Source: Histomonas meleagridis
Lineage: Eukaryota; Parabasalia; Tritrichomonadida; Dientamoebidae
Length of the DNA: 64,000 nucleotides
Direction: 5' to 3'
NCBI GenBank assembly: GCA_020186115.1
Contig: WSYJ01000060.1
Location: forward strand, 930,001-994,000
Shown here in pieces: positions 39,901-48,950 of the stretch (position 1 is the first letter of the stretch; each line of letters starts with the position of its first letter). The notes below the pieces were generated by a model, which was given only the letters and a program-made list of their open reading frames with translations, did no database searches and had not been told where the DNA came from. The position numbers and the translations under genes were made by a program.

Positions 39901-40279
39901 AACGAGATAAGATATCTGACACATGAATGTTATCTAATTCCTTATGGTCGAATGAAACCCCCATCTTAGGGAACGTCGTTTTAACTTGTGTTTGTATTGA
40001 AAAATAGATAGTAATATCTGGAATGTCATTTTCGGATATATATAAGTGCCACGGAGGCGGTGGGTATTTGTTAGTTTTTTGCATAACAAGTTGAGGATAT
40101 TCTTTGAGTGGCATTGATGAGTCATTAAGTAGAACTCTGAAATGTGGGGAATTTACTGCGACTTTCTCATTCGTCTTTATTTTAAGTAATGATGTCAGAT
40201 CGGACAATTTTTTGTTCTCTAGAGCTTTAGAATCGAAAAATTGGTTGGCATCAGTATTCCTAATGGCACATACAGACAT
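36914..40279 (-). CDS. RhoGEF (DH-PH) protein with kelch beta-propeller
   Basis: 1121 residues. Residues 1-180 hold one or two ubiquitin-like folds of uncertain type. The DH domain spans about 185-370: it opens with ISSEEAYISDLTELI, and the conserved region 3 motif YVTPVQRYPRYTILMREV is intact. The domain activates Rho/Rac GTPases by releasing GDP. A PH domain follows (about 385-482, ending EKLQWMEEYQ). Six kelch units at about 500-800 (for example GRIGHSCVAYQNKLIFFGG, SPRMYHSAVVINNNMIIIGG) form a propeller. A Ser/Gln/Pro-rich linker and a C-terminal helical plus ubiquitin-like segment end it. It is probably a cytosolic or cortical regulator of actin-driven shape change. The combination resembles amoebozoan GEF proteins. 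The start is the first ATG. Confidence 0.88.
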   Translation of the reverse strand: MSVCAIRNTDANQFFDSKALENKKLSDLTSLLKIKTNEKVAVNSPHFRVLLNDSSMPLKEYPQLVMQKTNKYPPPPWHLYISENDIPDITIYFSIQTQVKTTFPKMGVSFDHKELDNIHVSDILSRCISTFGYECSNQYITVDDKKVDIKAPGQDLIKSAMDTDVTFNCTVGESAIKKINHRNYASTEIISSEEAYISDLTELIDYWTPAIRESKLFDEQQLKTLFRDIPTIRNTHTVFLNSLKTEVTFATEFGWKFLNFVQFFKLSATFVSQFKSVDEMLHEKSKNRSFDTKFKEIEANLPAGNGRDFLNYYVTPVQRYPRYTILMREVDKATPLFHPDKPYLAAAMVAVEKVNNEINFSAKRMKQLELMDNLQSSFGGSITINQPGREVLSIEKVRIIKPKSSSGKIILFNDIIIVASINSRKQLQLLINIKNDKFRFSNNRPTPESFMIIYEDKEYVIQFEDYDEKLQWMEEYQKTRNVYFSNIKTNHPYVLWQDIEVSESIPALMNHDGCAMNGSVFFFGGLNVSMSRINTFIRYNFNANTWSIATTPLQPRDSHTVTSLNGKAYICFGHSKKEFFNDCCVFDESQGGWQTLQLNGQTPIGRIGHSCVAYQNKLIFFGGKDKNEELLNDISSLDIKTLEYKQVKCNGDTPSPRMYHSAVVINNNMIIIGGRSEKSLCNDIYSLDLEKMSWKKIPLEIGERMYHKTIAHGEFLIIIGGMSNKDDDEFEVIDTKSWQLIKVKQFGNIPFGISRFACVDIDPKHTIIFGGTDSATRTPIASTYMIDLSHVPLSLNDNITIKKRKKDSIKPNSIPIEHNVIEEHINEEQKNNNSNNNPNESKSFFEKIFTRKSKTMIGNAPSQNELQQVQQPIEPQPKVERRTSPSKSRQTRQPSLPIPQGRGQLNSTPIPSMNSTSLQKQSSSVIVPGAGGVQESDIKKVKQRMEVKHARSQTLVHQSAKSITSPQSKIYVDAIFDAKKMYSILNIDASKMIPLEEVATRRKLKRLWTACLENQELEKEIEWYNMILSNKGILPKDTMLILKIFDDANQTTKIRNITAEDSADKIREIVLGEIKRDAVLYLNTGQTKKKELSQQSLQEAHRSILMNTAPHDLHAIIIVAL

Positions 40280-41038
40280 CCAAAGCGAATAATTAATTCA
40301 AAAAGTGAACTATTATTGGAGTAAAAAATCACTTATCGTTTGGACAAGTAAACACCTCAAAATTGACACAATTTTCAATGGGAGCGGTTATGAACCACCC
40401 AGAAATAATGTTTATGGTTTTTATCTCTCTTTTTTATCAATTTTCGGTGTTTATATGAATAAAAATGTATAACATATTAAATATTTGTGAAGGGAAATTC
40501 AATTTATGCATAATGAATATGTTAATGGTTCATTTGGTAATAGAATTTTATGTATAAAGTGGATAAAGAAGAAATGTTTTATGTTTTAAGCAAATAAATA
40601 TGTTATAAATTGATAATAATCATTTCATTAAATAAAAAAAATAAATTTTTTGTGCTTTTTCTGATTAGTTAAAGAAAAAAACTGGATGTTTAATGAGATA
40701 TAATGAGAATTTCTTGCAAGAAAAAAAAGTTTCCGATAATTCTGAGATGAAAATTCAATGGCCTATCGTATCATATCACAAAATTTTCTTCTGACCAAAC
40801 AAAAAATTTGCAACAAATAAGCATAGTAAAACATAACATTAAATAGAAATTATTAACTTTAGAATGATTTATTTTATTTATATATTTTTTTTATATAACA
40901 ATAAAAGGATTTCAAAATCAATCAATTATATTTTTTTTAAAAATGTAAAGAATCATTGTGTATTTTTGCATGTATTTAAGTTTTATATTGTTACAGTGTC
41001 AAAAAGATTTTATTTAATTTCAAACGACAAATATTTAT
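40280..41038. other. Intergenic between RhoGEF and TBC genes
   Basis: AGCGGTTA (40383-40390) is a candidate promoter element for the RhoGEF gene. Otherwise the region is AT-rich; a plus-strand frame near 40864-41055 is hydrophobic low complexity and is not called. Confidence 0.4.
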
Positions 41039-42544
41039 TTATTCCTGACAGTTGATTCTGCTTGTAAGCCTCATTAAGTTCGTTGCTGCCTTTATTAGAA
41101 ATGGCATTTTCTTTGTTGCAACGGATTTTTTCACCATTTCTTTCCAATCCACATTGAAGTCACTAACTTCGGCCAAACTCTTAAACCTAAACAAAATACA
41201 CACCACAAAGAAACATATCATAAACTCATGCATACTTCCACTACAAATTGCTGCTGTCCATAATGATACAGATTCTTCACATATCATTACATCAGTAAAA
41301 AGTGAACAAATACTATCAGAAGCCTCATTAACATCGTTAAAAGCCATTAATACTTGCAAGAAAACTTGGCTCGTCTTCATCAAGCAGCTGTTAATAAGCG
41401 AATAACAATTGACTGGTTTACCCGTGCCGTTACTTAAGATGCGAAAATGTTCAGAAGAAATGGAGATATTCAAGAGAAGCCAAAAGGCAATAGCTTCTGC
41501 TGTTTCTTGGGAAACCTTATTTCCGTTTTTAAGAGATATTTCATTATTTGATAATTTATGTGGTGACATAACATAAAGAATAACAACAAGAATATCAAAG
41601 AAATAGGACACTTGAGCTTTGTATTTGAAGTCAATTTGGGAAAAAGACATTAAAACACAAAACGCAAAATTGCGGATAAAATCTCCAGATCCACTACATA
41701 TTTCACGTGGAAGGGCTTTAAGAAAGAGGAGATCAGTGATGGATTCAATGGTAGTTCTCTGTACATTACTACGACTAAGTTGAGAATCACTTAAATTATT
41801 CCATTGAGATTTAATTCGAAGATAACTGGAGAGATAATGGCCACCAAAGTTAGCTGATGGTGGAAGATAAAGAAGACGAAGCCATGAGTCGAGAACGTGT
41901 TCAAGTGGAATTGAATGATCATTGAATACACTTTCGATTAGAGACTCTCTATTGGATAAAACAGGGTCTCCACCAGGTATTGGAGTGATAGTTATACTTG
42001 CTGGCGCAATACTTTGTTGGAATAAAGTAATCGCATTGAATACTTCTGGTGAAAAATTAGAAATTGCTGTGAAACTAAGACGTTGATTCTTCTTTGGAAT
42101 TGACCCAAATGGAGGGTGGTATCGTGTGATACTGTAACATCCAGGAAGGCCTGGTGATTCAATTGTTAAAAATTTCCCAAGAGTATCATTGATGTTTTGC
42201 GCAACTTCTTTGTTTTTTACAAGCATGTTTATTCCAAATTCTTGGACAGTATCTATAAAACAGATTTTTGTTGAGTCCTTTGAATCAATTATCGAATATT
42301 CTGAGTAATAGAATAAATCAAGGATATGGTCTTTTCCAACAACACGGTGTGGCTCTTTAAAGATATCAGATATGTAGTTTTCTGGATTTTCAAGTGTTGA
42401 CAAATTTGAGTCATCTTCAATTATGATTAAAGATGCAGCGAAAGGTGTATATCTAAAATATAGAGTACCTTTTATACTATCAATTATTTGAACATTTGGC
42501 CATGAAAATTCGGTACATTTATTGAATATTTGAGCTTTCTGCAT
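41039..42544 (-). CDS. Degenerate TBC-domain protein, TBC1D15/17-like
   Basis: 501 residues. The second half follows the TBC Rab-GAP plan: YLRIKSQWNNLSDSQLSR aligns with the linker helix of TBC1D15-type proteins. IDFKYKAQVSYFFDILVVI then corresponds to the YVQGM helix, EAIAFWLLLN to the next helix and SVSLWTAAICSG to the domain end. The arginine finger normally in IxxDxxR is not visible and the glutamine helix is altered. It is therefore probably not an active GAP and may instead bind a GTPase or act as a scaffold. The N-terminal 200 residues are beta-rich, as in TBC1D15/17, but were not assigned. Identity rests on helix pattern and a few anchors. Confidence 0.5.
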   Translation of the reverse strand: MQKAQIFNKCTEFSWPNVQIIDSIKGTLYFRYTPFAASLIIIEDDSNLSTLENPENYISDIFKEPHRVVGKDHILDLFYYSEYSIIDSKDSTKICFIDTVQEFGINMLVKNKEVAQNINDTLGKFLTIESPGLPGCYSITRYHPPFGSIPKKNQRLSFTAISNFSPEVFNAITLFQQSIAPASITITPIPGGDPVLSNRESLIESVFNDHSIPLEHVLDSWLRLLYLPPSANFGGHYLSSYLRIKSQWNNLSDSQLSRSNVQRTTIESITDLLFLKALPREICSGSGDFIRNFAFCVLMSFSQIDFKYKAQVSYFFDILVVILYVMSPHKLSNNEISLKNGNKVSQETAEAIAFWLLLNISISSEHFRILSNGTGKPVNCYSLINSCLMKTSQVFLQVLMAFNDVNEASDSICSLFTDVMICEESVSLWTAAICSGSMHEFMICFFVVCILFRFKSLAEVSDFNVDWKEMVKKSVATKKMPFLIKAATNLMRLTSRINCQE

Positions 42545-43028
42545 CCTTTGATGAAGTTGTAAATTTACTTAGTTTGTTTGAATTAACTTAGTGTAAACGT
42601 TCCTCATAATGACTAACTTTGTGCTAGGTCACTTGATTTAAATCAAAAACTTATAGAGTGATTCTTGGCTGAAAAGTCAAACGTTAGTTTAAGTCTTCAT
42701 ATACATGTGAAGCATTTTCTCCTAGTCAAATACATTATTTCAAAGAATGATTTATTTATGACAATAAATTTAACTATGTAAATTTATAATTTATAAATTT
42801 ATTGCAGCACTGATAATAAAGGCATAACAATAATTTTATCATTTATTTATAATTAATTTTCATTTGAGAAATATAATAAACAACCAGATGTCTTACTTTA
42901 TAATAGTAAATAACATGTAACTTCTAAACATAGCTTAATCAGTTTGTAACAGAGGGACTTATTCCAAGTCTTTTTTCGTTGTCAACAAAATTGAGTGTTG
43001 ACAAACTTTTGGCCGAAGACCCAAGGGA
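42545..43028. other. Divergent intergenic region
   Basis: This separates the TBC gene (leftward) from the karyopherin gene (rightward). TGTTGACAAAC just before 43029 repeats TTGTCAACAAAA about 20 bases earlier in inverted form. No gene was seen. Confidence 0.4.
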
Positions 43029-45698
43029 ATGGATTTTAGCGTATTTTTATTATTAAACAGCAACAACGAAGCCGAAAGAGAAAGCGCAAATCAAGCAATT
43101 GCGGTAGCATCTGAAAATCCAGTGTTTATTTTCCAACTTATCCAAGCAATTCATTCCAAACAATATCAACCTAAACTCGTGGAAATAATACAATTATTCA
43201 TATTACATTTAATTAGAAATCATTGGGTAACATTTGATGATACAATACAAACATTTTATTGGAATCAAGAACAACAAAACGAAATTTCAAATCAATTAAT
43301 TAATGTTTTATTCATGCTAGAACCAAGTTCAAGAAAGCACATTATTGAATGTTTTCGTTTTATCATAATTCGATCATTTCCTTTGAACTTTTTATTTGCA
43401 CAAAATCTTAATAATTTATACAATTCACAAATTACATCAAATGATGATCTTGATACCATTCTTCGCATTACAGTATTCTGGTCTAAAGCATGTTCAAGAA
43501 CAATTCCTGATGAAATCCTTCAAAATATTGAACAATTAAATTATAGTTTTGTACAGCATTTCATACAGATTGTATCAAATGGTAATCCGCAGCCACAAAT
43601 CTTAATACATATTACAAAAGCTCTTCGTAATTTTATAAAGAAAATGAGTGGAACTCTTGTTTGTCCTTATTTTGATCAATTACTTCAATTCCTCATTGCA
43701 CAGCTTACAGTTAGTGGTGTTCCCGACCCCAATTTCCTTATTCTTAAACGAAATATCATTAAATTATTCATTACACTTTGCACCTTATTTTATCCTCCAA
43801 TCACACCTGATGAGTCTGAAATCCGCATAAACTATTCCCAACACTTTAAATGTGATATTTCACCTCATCTTATTGAGTCATTAATCAAACTCTTTAGCTT
43901 TGAAACCGATCGTGTTCTTCTTAGCTCGACATTATATATCTTATATCAATATGTGAAACATAAAATTGGACCAACTGACTTTGTTACGCCCGATTTCTTA
44001 AAATTCATAATTCCAATAGCACGTTTAGCGCCCGATGACTTATATGACATTGAATCATCACCACTACAATTTTTAGCGTTTAATTATAGTTATACTTGTA
44101 ATGAAGTTCGAACTATTCGTAATTCTATTGCATCATTTATCGGTGTAATTCTTACCAACGATGCAATTCTTGATTATTTATATGATTTTTTACTTTCGCC
44201 AACTGTTGATCCATTTGATTTCGAAGGACGTATTTATTTAATGACTAAATATGTTAAGGCAACAATGACTAATCTTGGTCCAATGATCGAACCTGATGTA
44301 GTACAAGTTTTAGGCTGTGAAACACTTAAAGTTGATCAACATCCATCATTTGTTATCACATCGCTTTTAATGTTTATGAGTTCTATACTTCCATATCTTG
44401 ATCCTAAAGAAGGTTGTACATTAGCAGCGAAATGTATATTACAAAGTGATGAACCAATAATATTATGTTCTGCATCTAAGTTATTGCGTAAATCAATCAT
44501 TGAATGTGACACAAGAATCGAATTACCAATAGTACAAATTATACCGAAACTTTTAATGTTAGCGAATACTATTCGATATAAATATTTATCGACATCTGTT
44601 GAAGCATTAATACAAATTGGAGGACCAGCAGTTTATCCATTTATTAATGATACTATTTCCGGATTATTAACTATATGTAATCAAAGTCTCATTGAGAATA
44701 ATTATAAAAATGCGTCATCAATGTTATATTCTATCTTCGAAATAATTAATGCTATTCCTGATGATGCACAAATACTTGTAGAATTATCTGAAAATATATT
44801 ACCTTCATGTATAACATTATTTAAATCATTTCCTAATAATGAAGTTCATGATGATATATTTTTGTTGATTTCAGTTTTTAATATTAAAATCGATAATATA
44901 ACAAATACAATGATGAATTGTTATGTTGAAACATTACAAATTATTCTGTCGGATGAAATATTAATGAGCTCAATGCAAAGTATTTGTTATTTAATGTGTC
45001 CAATAATTTTATCGAATGTATTTGTAAGTAATAATGAAATTATTTTATTAACAATTAATACAATTAAATCATTTTTACAATATATATCTAATGAAATGGA
45101 TTATGATAAATATTCATATATAATATTAATCATTTCTTCTTTGATACAAGCTATAGGGCAACCTGCACTTGAATTTATTCCTTTCATCTTCGAAGCTATT
45201 ACATCAATTAATGATCCATCCGCTATTTCTCTTTATTCTTCATGCGTTATAGCTATTACTTCTTGTTTATTAATACCAAACATTGATATTAATTTGATTT
45301 TTAGTAAAATCCCAAGCGTCGTGATAGATATTATAATACAAAGAAGTAATCCTTTGACTTTACAAACTTATAAAGAAATGAAAATGGGATTTTTGTTCTT
45401 GTTAAAATGTGCTGAATGTGGTCGAACAGATGCTTATTTGACAGCAGTTAATTTGTTGCCTGCTTTATGCGAACGAAAAATAGAAAATAATATGAATATG
45501 GTCGATAAAATGAAAACTGCGCATCAATTAAATAATGATAAAGAACCGGCGGAATTCCCTCCACTAATAATACCCTTCAATATGCCATCGGATAAAATAG
45601 ATGAGTTCCAATTGTTCGGTAATTTGTCGGCAAAATTAAATCTGTTTGATATGCTGTCAGTCGAACAAAAGCAAATAATTCAACAAATATTTCATTAA
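43029..45698 (+). CDS. Importin-beta family karyopherin, importin 7/8-like
   Basis: 889 residues, all alpha-helical. The first 100 residues match the importin-beta N-terminal (Ran-binding) domain: ERESANQAIAVASENPVF, then IEIIQLF-like helices and LILHLIRNHW-like spacing before the first HEAT arches. The rest shows HEAT-type helix pairs, with order and size nearest to importin 7/8 or CSE1. These receptors carry ribosomal proteins, histones and other cargo into the nucleus under Ran-GTP control. At 889 residues it is shorter than animal importin 7 (about 1040), with a short C-terminal tail. The cargo is unknown. The stop codon is TAAA. Confidence 0.72.
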   Translation: MDFSVFLLLNSNNEAERESANQAIAVASENPVFIFQLIQAIHSKQYQPKLVEIIQLFILHLIRNHWVTFDDTIQTFYWNQEQQNEISNQLINVLFMLEPSSRKHIIECFRFIIIRSFPLNFLFAQNLNNLYNSQITSNDDLDTILRITVFWSKACSRTIPDEILQNIEQLNYSFVQHFIQIVSNGNPQPQILIHITKALRNFIKKMSGTLVCPYFDQLLQFLIAQLTVSGVPDPNFLILKRNIIKLFITLCTLFYPPITPDESEIRINYSQHFKCDISPHLIESLIKLFSFETDRVLLSSTLYILYQYVKHKIGPTDFVTPDFLKFIIPIARLAPDDLYDIESSPLQFLAFNYSYTCNEVRTIRNSIASFIGVILTNDAILDYLYDFLLSPTVDPFDFEGRIYLMTKYVKATMTNLGPMIEPDVVQVLGCETLKVDQHPSFVITSLLMFMSSILPYLDPKEGCTLAAKCILQSDEPIILCSASKLLRKSIIECDTRIELPIVQIIPKLLMLANTIRYKYLSTSVEALIQIGGPAVYPFINDTISGLLTICNQSLIENNYKNASSMLYSIFEIINAIPDDAQILVELSENILPSCITLFKSFPNNEVHDDIFLLISVFNIKIDNITNTMMNCYVETLQIILSDEILMSSMQSICYLMCPIILSNVFVSNNEIILLTINTIKSFLQYISNEMDYDKYSYIILIISSLIQAIGQPALEFIPFIFEAITSINDPSAISLYSSCVIAITSCLLIPNIDINLIFSKIPSVVIDIIIQRSNPLTLQTYKEMKMGFLFLLKCAECGRTDAYLTAVNLLPALCERKIENNMNMVDKMKTAHQLNNDKEPAEFPPLIIPFNMPSDKIDEFQLFGNLSAKLNLFDMLSVEQKQIIQQIFH

Positions 45699-45774
45699 AT
45701 AATGTAATAAATATTTCTAATTTAAATAAATGTTAATTTTTTTGTGTGATCATCATTATGATGTAGCAAACGAT

Positions 45775-45782
45775 GTTTAAAT
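45775..45782 (+). repeat. Left 8-bp target-site duplication GTTTAAAT
   Basis: Direct copy of the octamer at 46124-46131, flanking the hAT-like element. An 8-bp duplication is typical of hAT transposition. The repeat extends one base further if the element's first A is counted. Confidence 0.6.
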
Positions 45783-46123
45783 ATGGTCGAGAATCGATAA
45801 AAATCGATGATACCGTTTGTCGATAAAAAACGATAAATATCAATACTGTTCGATCTCAGATTTTATAGATAAATTAACGGTTCTGGCCGATAAAATACAC
45901 TTCAAAAATTCGATATTCAAAAGTGTTTTTTCATTACACATTTATCAATAAAACCGGTGAGAACCAATTTTCATCGAAATAAACGTTTTTTTATCGAAAA
46001 AAAAAAAATCAATAAAATATTTTAATTATCCTCCGATTTGTCAAAAATCGGCTAATAAAATGATCGTAATCGATTTTTATCGATAAGGTGGCCCTTATCG
46101 ATAAAAATTGATGCACAACCCTA
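45783..46123. mobile_element. Nonautonomous hAT-like element (MITE)
   Basis: A noncoding block of about 341 bases bounded by the direct repeat GTTTAAAT. The right end, read inward on the minus strand, starts TAGGGTTGTGCATC. The left end starts TATGGTCGAGAATCGAT. The two ends agree imperfectly (TA-GGT-G-G--ATC), giving a degenerate terminal inverted repeat. The interior repeats TCGATAAA/TTTATCGA words about ten times, mainly in the outer thirds, like subterminal transposase-binding motifs. There is no transposase frame. It sits between the karyopherin and ankyrin genes without breaking either. Confidence 0.6.
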
Positions 46124-46131
46124 GTTTAAAT
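46124..46131 (+). repeat. Right 8-bp target-site duplication GTTTAAAT
   Basis: This octamer follows the element end CACAACCCTA and repeats 45775-45782 exactly. Confidence 0.6.
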
Positions 46132-46262
46132 AATGATTTGAAAATTTTGCATCCATTATGTGAATTCACATGTTTGTTTGAAAATATTTGTAAACTATTC
46201 AAAACCTATCAGTTAATTTGCCAACAAACAAAAATTGAATTCAACATCCATTTTTTTGGAAA

Positions 46263-48950
46263 ATGAACTCTCTTTTTCAGCAATTATTTGTTGGAACTCA
46301 GGAACAAAAAGAAGAAGCGCTTGGGAAAATCGATAACTATTTGGGAAGGACAATTAATTCAAATGATATTCTTGAAGACAAACTCTACGATTTCAAAGAA
46401 TGCATCGTTGCACTTGGAAATTTATTTATTAGAACATCAGCAACCTTAACCAGTGTTCAAAGCATGTCAAGCGAGCATTTCCCTCCAGTATATTCAAAAC
46501 CATTTGATTTCGAAAAAGATTTATACACTGCTATATCCAACTATGACTTACGCAGTGTTCAGTTTCATATAGAAAGACTTGGCGTTGATCCAGATACCAG
46601 AGATTTAAAGGGAAATACTATTTTACATATAGCATGTTCCTCTGGTGATATTTTACTTGTTGAATATCTCATTGAGAAAGCCGAAGCAAATCCAAAACTT
46701 GTGAACGTTTCAGGTGAAACTCCCATAGTAGTTGCAGCCAATTCAAATCATATGAAAATTGTACAATATCTTTCAAAGAAAATGAATATAAAACTTCCTC
46801 CACAAAAATTTGAACCTCGAATTCATAAAGCAGCCGCAACAGGAGATCTTGAAAGTGTTAAATTCCTTATTGAAGAATTTGGTGTATATAAAGAAGCTAA
46901 ATCGGAAACAACATCTGAAACGCCATTAGCAACTGCAATTAGATTTGGTCAACTTCCAGTTGTCCAATATTTGATTGAAGAACAAAAAGTAAACAAAGAA
47001 ACGACAGATTCATTAGGTGATACACCACTACATGTTTCATGTGAAACTAACAAGCTTGAAATTGCAAAATATCTTATTGAAAAGCTTCATGTTGATCATG
47101 AACGAAAGAATTTTAATGGAAAGATTCCACTTTTATATGCATGGGAATATAATTCAGCAGATATTGTACTTTATCTATTAAATCTCATCACACCAATTGA
47201 CATTAAAACAATTGACCTTCCAAAGCTTAATAAAAAACGTATAACAATACTTCATTGGGCAGGTCGAGAAGGTCTTTTGACAATAGTTAAATATCTTGTC
47301 GAAAAAGCAAATGTTAATACAAAAGAAAAGAATATCAACGGCCAAAATGCTTTATTATATGCATGTAAAGGTAAACACGAAGATGTAATTAAATATCTTG
47401 CCGAAGTAACAGGATCTCCTTTACCACCACCAAACTTAATACCAAATATTTTTAAAGCTATAAAAAGTGGAGATCTTACAAGTGTACAATATCATATTGA
47501 AAAGAGAAAAGTTAATCCAAATAAAATTAATAGAGATGGAGATACACTATTAATAGTAGCATTACGAAATAAACAATTTTCAGTTGTACAATATTTAATA
47601 GAAAAGGCTAAAGCTGATATCGAACAAAAGAATAATAAAACAAATGAAACACCATTAATTGTAGCACTTGAATCAAACAACAAAGACATTATACAATATA
47701 TGTGCAACTTATTTAAGATCGAATTACCACCAGAAAACTTCGAACCTGATATATTTAAAGCTATTGAAAATAATAACATTAATAGTGTTAAATATTTTAT
47801 TGAGAAAGCTAAATTTGATCCACAATTAACCAATAGATATGGCGAAAATTCTATCTTTGAAGAATATAAAAATAATCATAATGATGTTATTAAGTATCTT
47901 GCTGATTTATTAGGTTATGATTTACCACCAGAAAAATTTGTGTCAAATATTTACAAAGCTATAAAAATAGGAGATCTTCCAAGTGTACAATTTCTTGTTG
48001 AGGTTAGAAAGTCAGATCCAGATTTTTGTGGTATGGACGGAGATACACCATTAATTTTGGCAATAAGACACAAGCATCTTTCAATTGTAAAATATTTAGT
48101 TGAAAAAGCAGAAGTTTATACAGACAAATGTAATAATAAAACAAATGAAACACCATTAATTGTAGCACTTGAATCAAACAACAAAGACATTATACAATAT
48201 ATGTGCAACTTATTTAAGATCGAATTACCACCAGAAAACTTCGAACCTGATATATTTAAAGCTATTGAAAAAGATGATCTGAATAGTGTTAAATATCTTA
48301 TCGAAAAAGCTAAATTTGATACATCAACAATAAATTCCGATGGTAAAGATTTATTAACACTTGCATATTCTTCACCAAATGTTAATCAATATTTCCAAAA
48401 AATGTTTAATTCTGATGCTTTTGAACCTGTCTTAGAACGACCGAGAGATTTTGAAAATGATATATTCAAAGCAATAGAAAAAGGAAAAATTACAAGTGTA
48501 CAATATTCAGTTGAAAAAAAGAAGGCGAATATCAAAACACTTCGGAATAGTCAAGGAAACACTTTATTAAACGTGGCCGTATTAAATGGGCAACTTCTAA
48601 TAGTTAAATATCTTGTAGGAAAATGTGGAATGGATGTAAATCTCGGCAATAAAAATGGACATAATCCACTTCATATTGCATGTCAACATAACCAATTGCC
48701 AATCATTAATTACTTGCTTAAAGATAAAAATATCAATATTAACTTTGCTGATAAAGCAGGTAACACGCCATTGCATTGGGCTTCTAAATACGGAAGACCT
48801 GAGGCTGTTAAAATGTTGTTGCAACACGGCGCAAACAAAAATGCTTTAAATAATGCGAAGAAAATGCCAATAGATTTGGCTTGCAAGGAATATGGATATG
48901 ACGATTTAGATGCCGTCAAGCAAGAAATCATTGATCTCCTGCTGAACTAG
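46263..48950 (+). CDS. Ankyrin-repeat protein
   Basis: 895 residues. A short N-terminal helical region (about 1-85) is followed by some 20 ankyrin units to the C terminus. They are grouped in a higher-order pattern: a proline phrase (PPxxFEPxIxKAI), a unit with DLxSVQYxIEK, then two classical units (NTPLHWASKYGRPEAVKML at the end is the best). It has no membrane span, no catalytic domain and no DUF3447 head, unlike the broken family members nearby. It is presumably a cytoplasmic protein-binding scaffold. The frame is intact throughout. An exact 140-base duplication lies inside (47631-47770 and 48132-48271). The stop is TAG followed by TAAA. Confidence 0.9.
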   Translation: MNSLFQQLFVGTQEQKEEALGKIDNYLGRTINSNDILEDKLYDFKECIVALGNLFIRTSATLTSVQSMSSEHFPPVYSKPFDFEKDLYTAISNYDLRSVQFHIERLGVDPDTRDLKGNTILHIACSSGDILLVEYLIEKAEANPKLVNVSGETPIVVAANSNHMKIVQYLSKKMNIKLPPQKFEPRIHKAAATGDLESVKFLIEEFGVYKEAKSETTSETPLATAIRFGQLPVVQYLIEEQKVNKETTDSLGDTPLHVSCETNKLEIAKYLIEKLHVDHERKNFNGKIPLLYAWEYNSADIVLYLLNLITPIDIKTIDLPKLNKKRITILHWAGREGLLTIVKYLVEKANVNTKEKNINGQNALLYACKGKHEDVIKYLAEVTGSPLPPPNLIPNIFKAIKSGDLTSVQYHIEKRKVNPNKINRDGDTLLIVALRNKQFSVVQYLIEKAKADIEQKNNKTNETPLIVALESNNKDIIQYMCNLFKIELPPENFEPDIFKAIENNNINSVKYFIEKAKFDPQLTNRYGENSIFEEYKNNHNDVIKYLADLLGYDLPPEKFVSNIYKAIKIGDLPSVQFLVEVRKSDPDFCGMDGDTPLILAIRHKHLSIVKYLVEKAEVYTDKCNNKTNETPLIVALESNNKDIIQYMCNLFKIELPPENFEPDIFKAIEKDDLNSVKYLIEKAKFDTSTINSDGKDLLTLAYSSPNVNQYFQKMFNSDAFEPVLERPRDFENDIFKAIEKGKITSVQYSVEKKKANIKTLRNSQGNTLLNVAVLNGQLLIVKYLVGKCGMDVNLGNKNGHNPLHIACQHNQLPIINYLLKDKNININFADKAGNTPLHWASKYGRPEAVKMLLQHGANKNALNNAKKMPIDLACKEYGYDDLDAVKQEIIDLLLN
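47631..47770 (+). repeat. 140-bp exact internal repeat, copy 1
   Basis: Identical base for base with 48132-48271, at a spacing of 501 bases (167 codons, frame preserved). It encodes the segment from NNKTNETPLIVAL to FEPDIFKAIE. The sequence on either side differs between copies. Confidence 0.9.
48132..48271 (+). repeat. 140-bp exact internal repeat, copy 2
   Basis: Second copy of the segment at 47631-47770. Silent sites are also identical, so the duplication or a gene conversion is recent. Confidence 0.9.
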
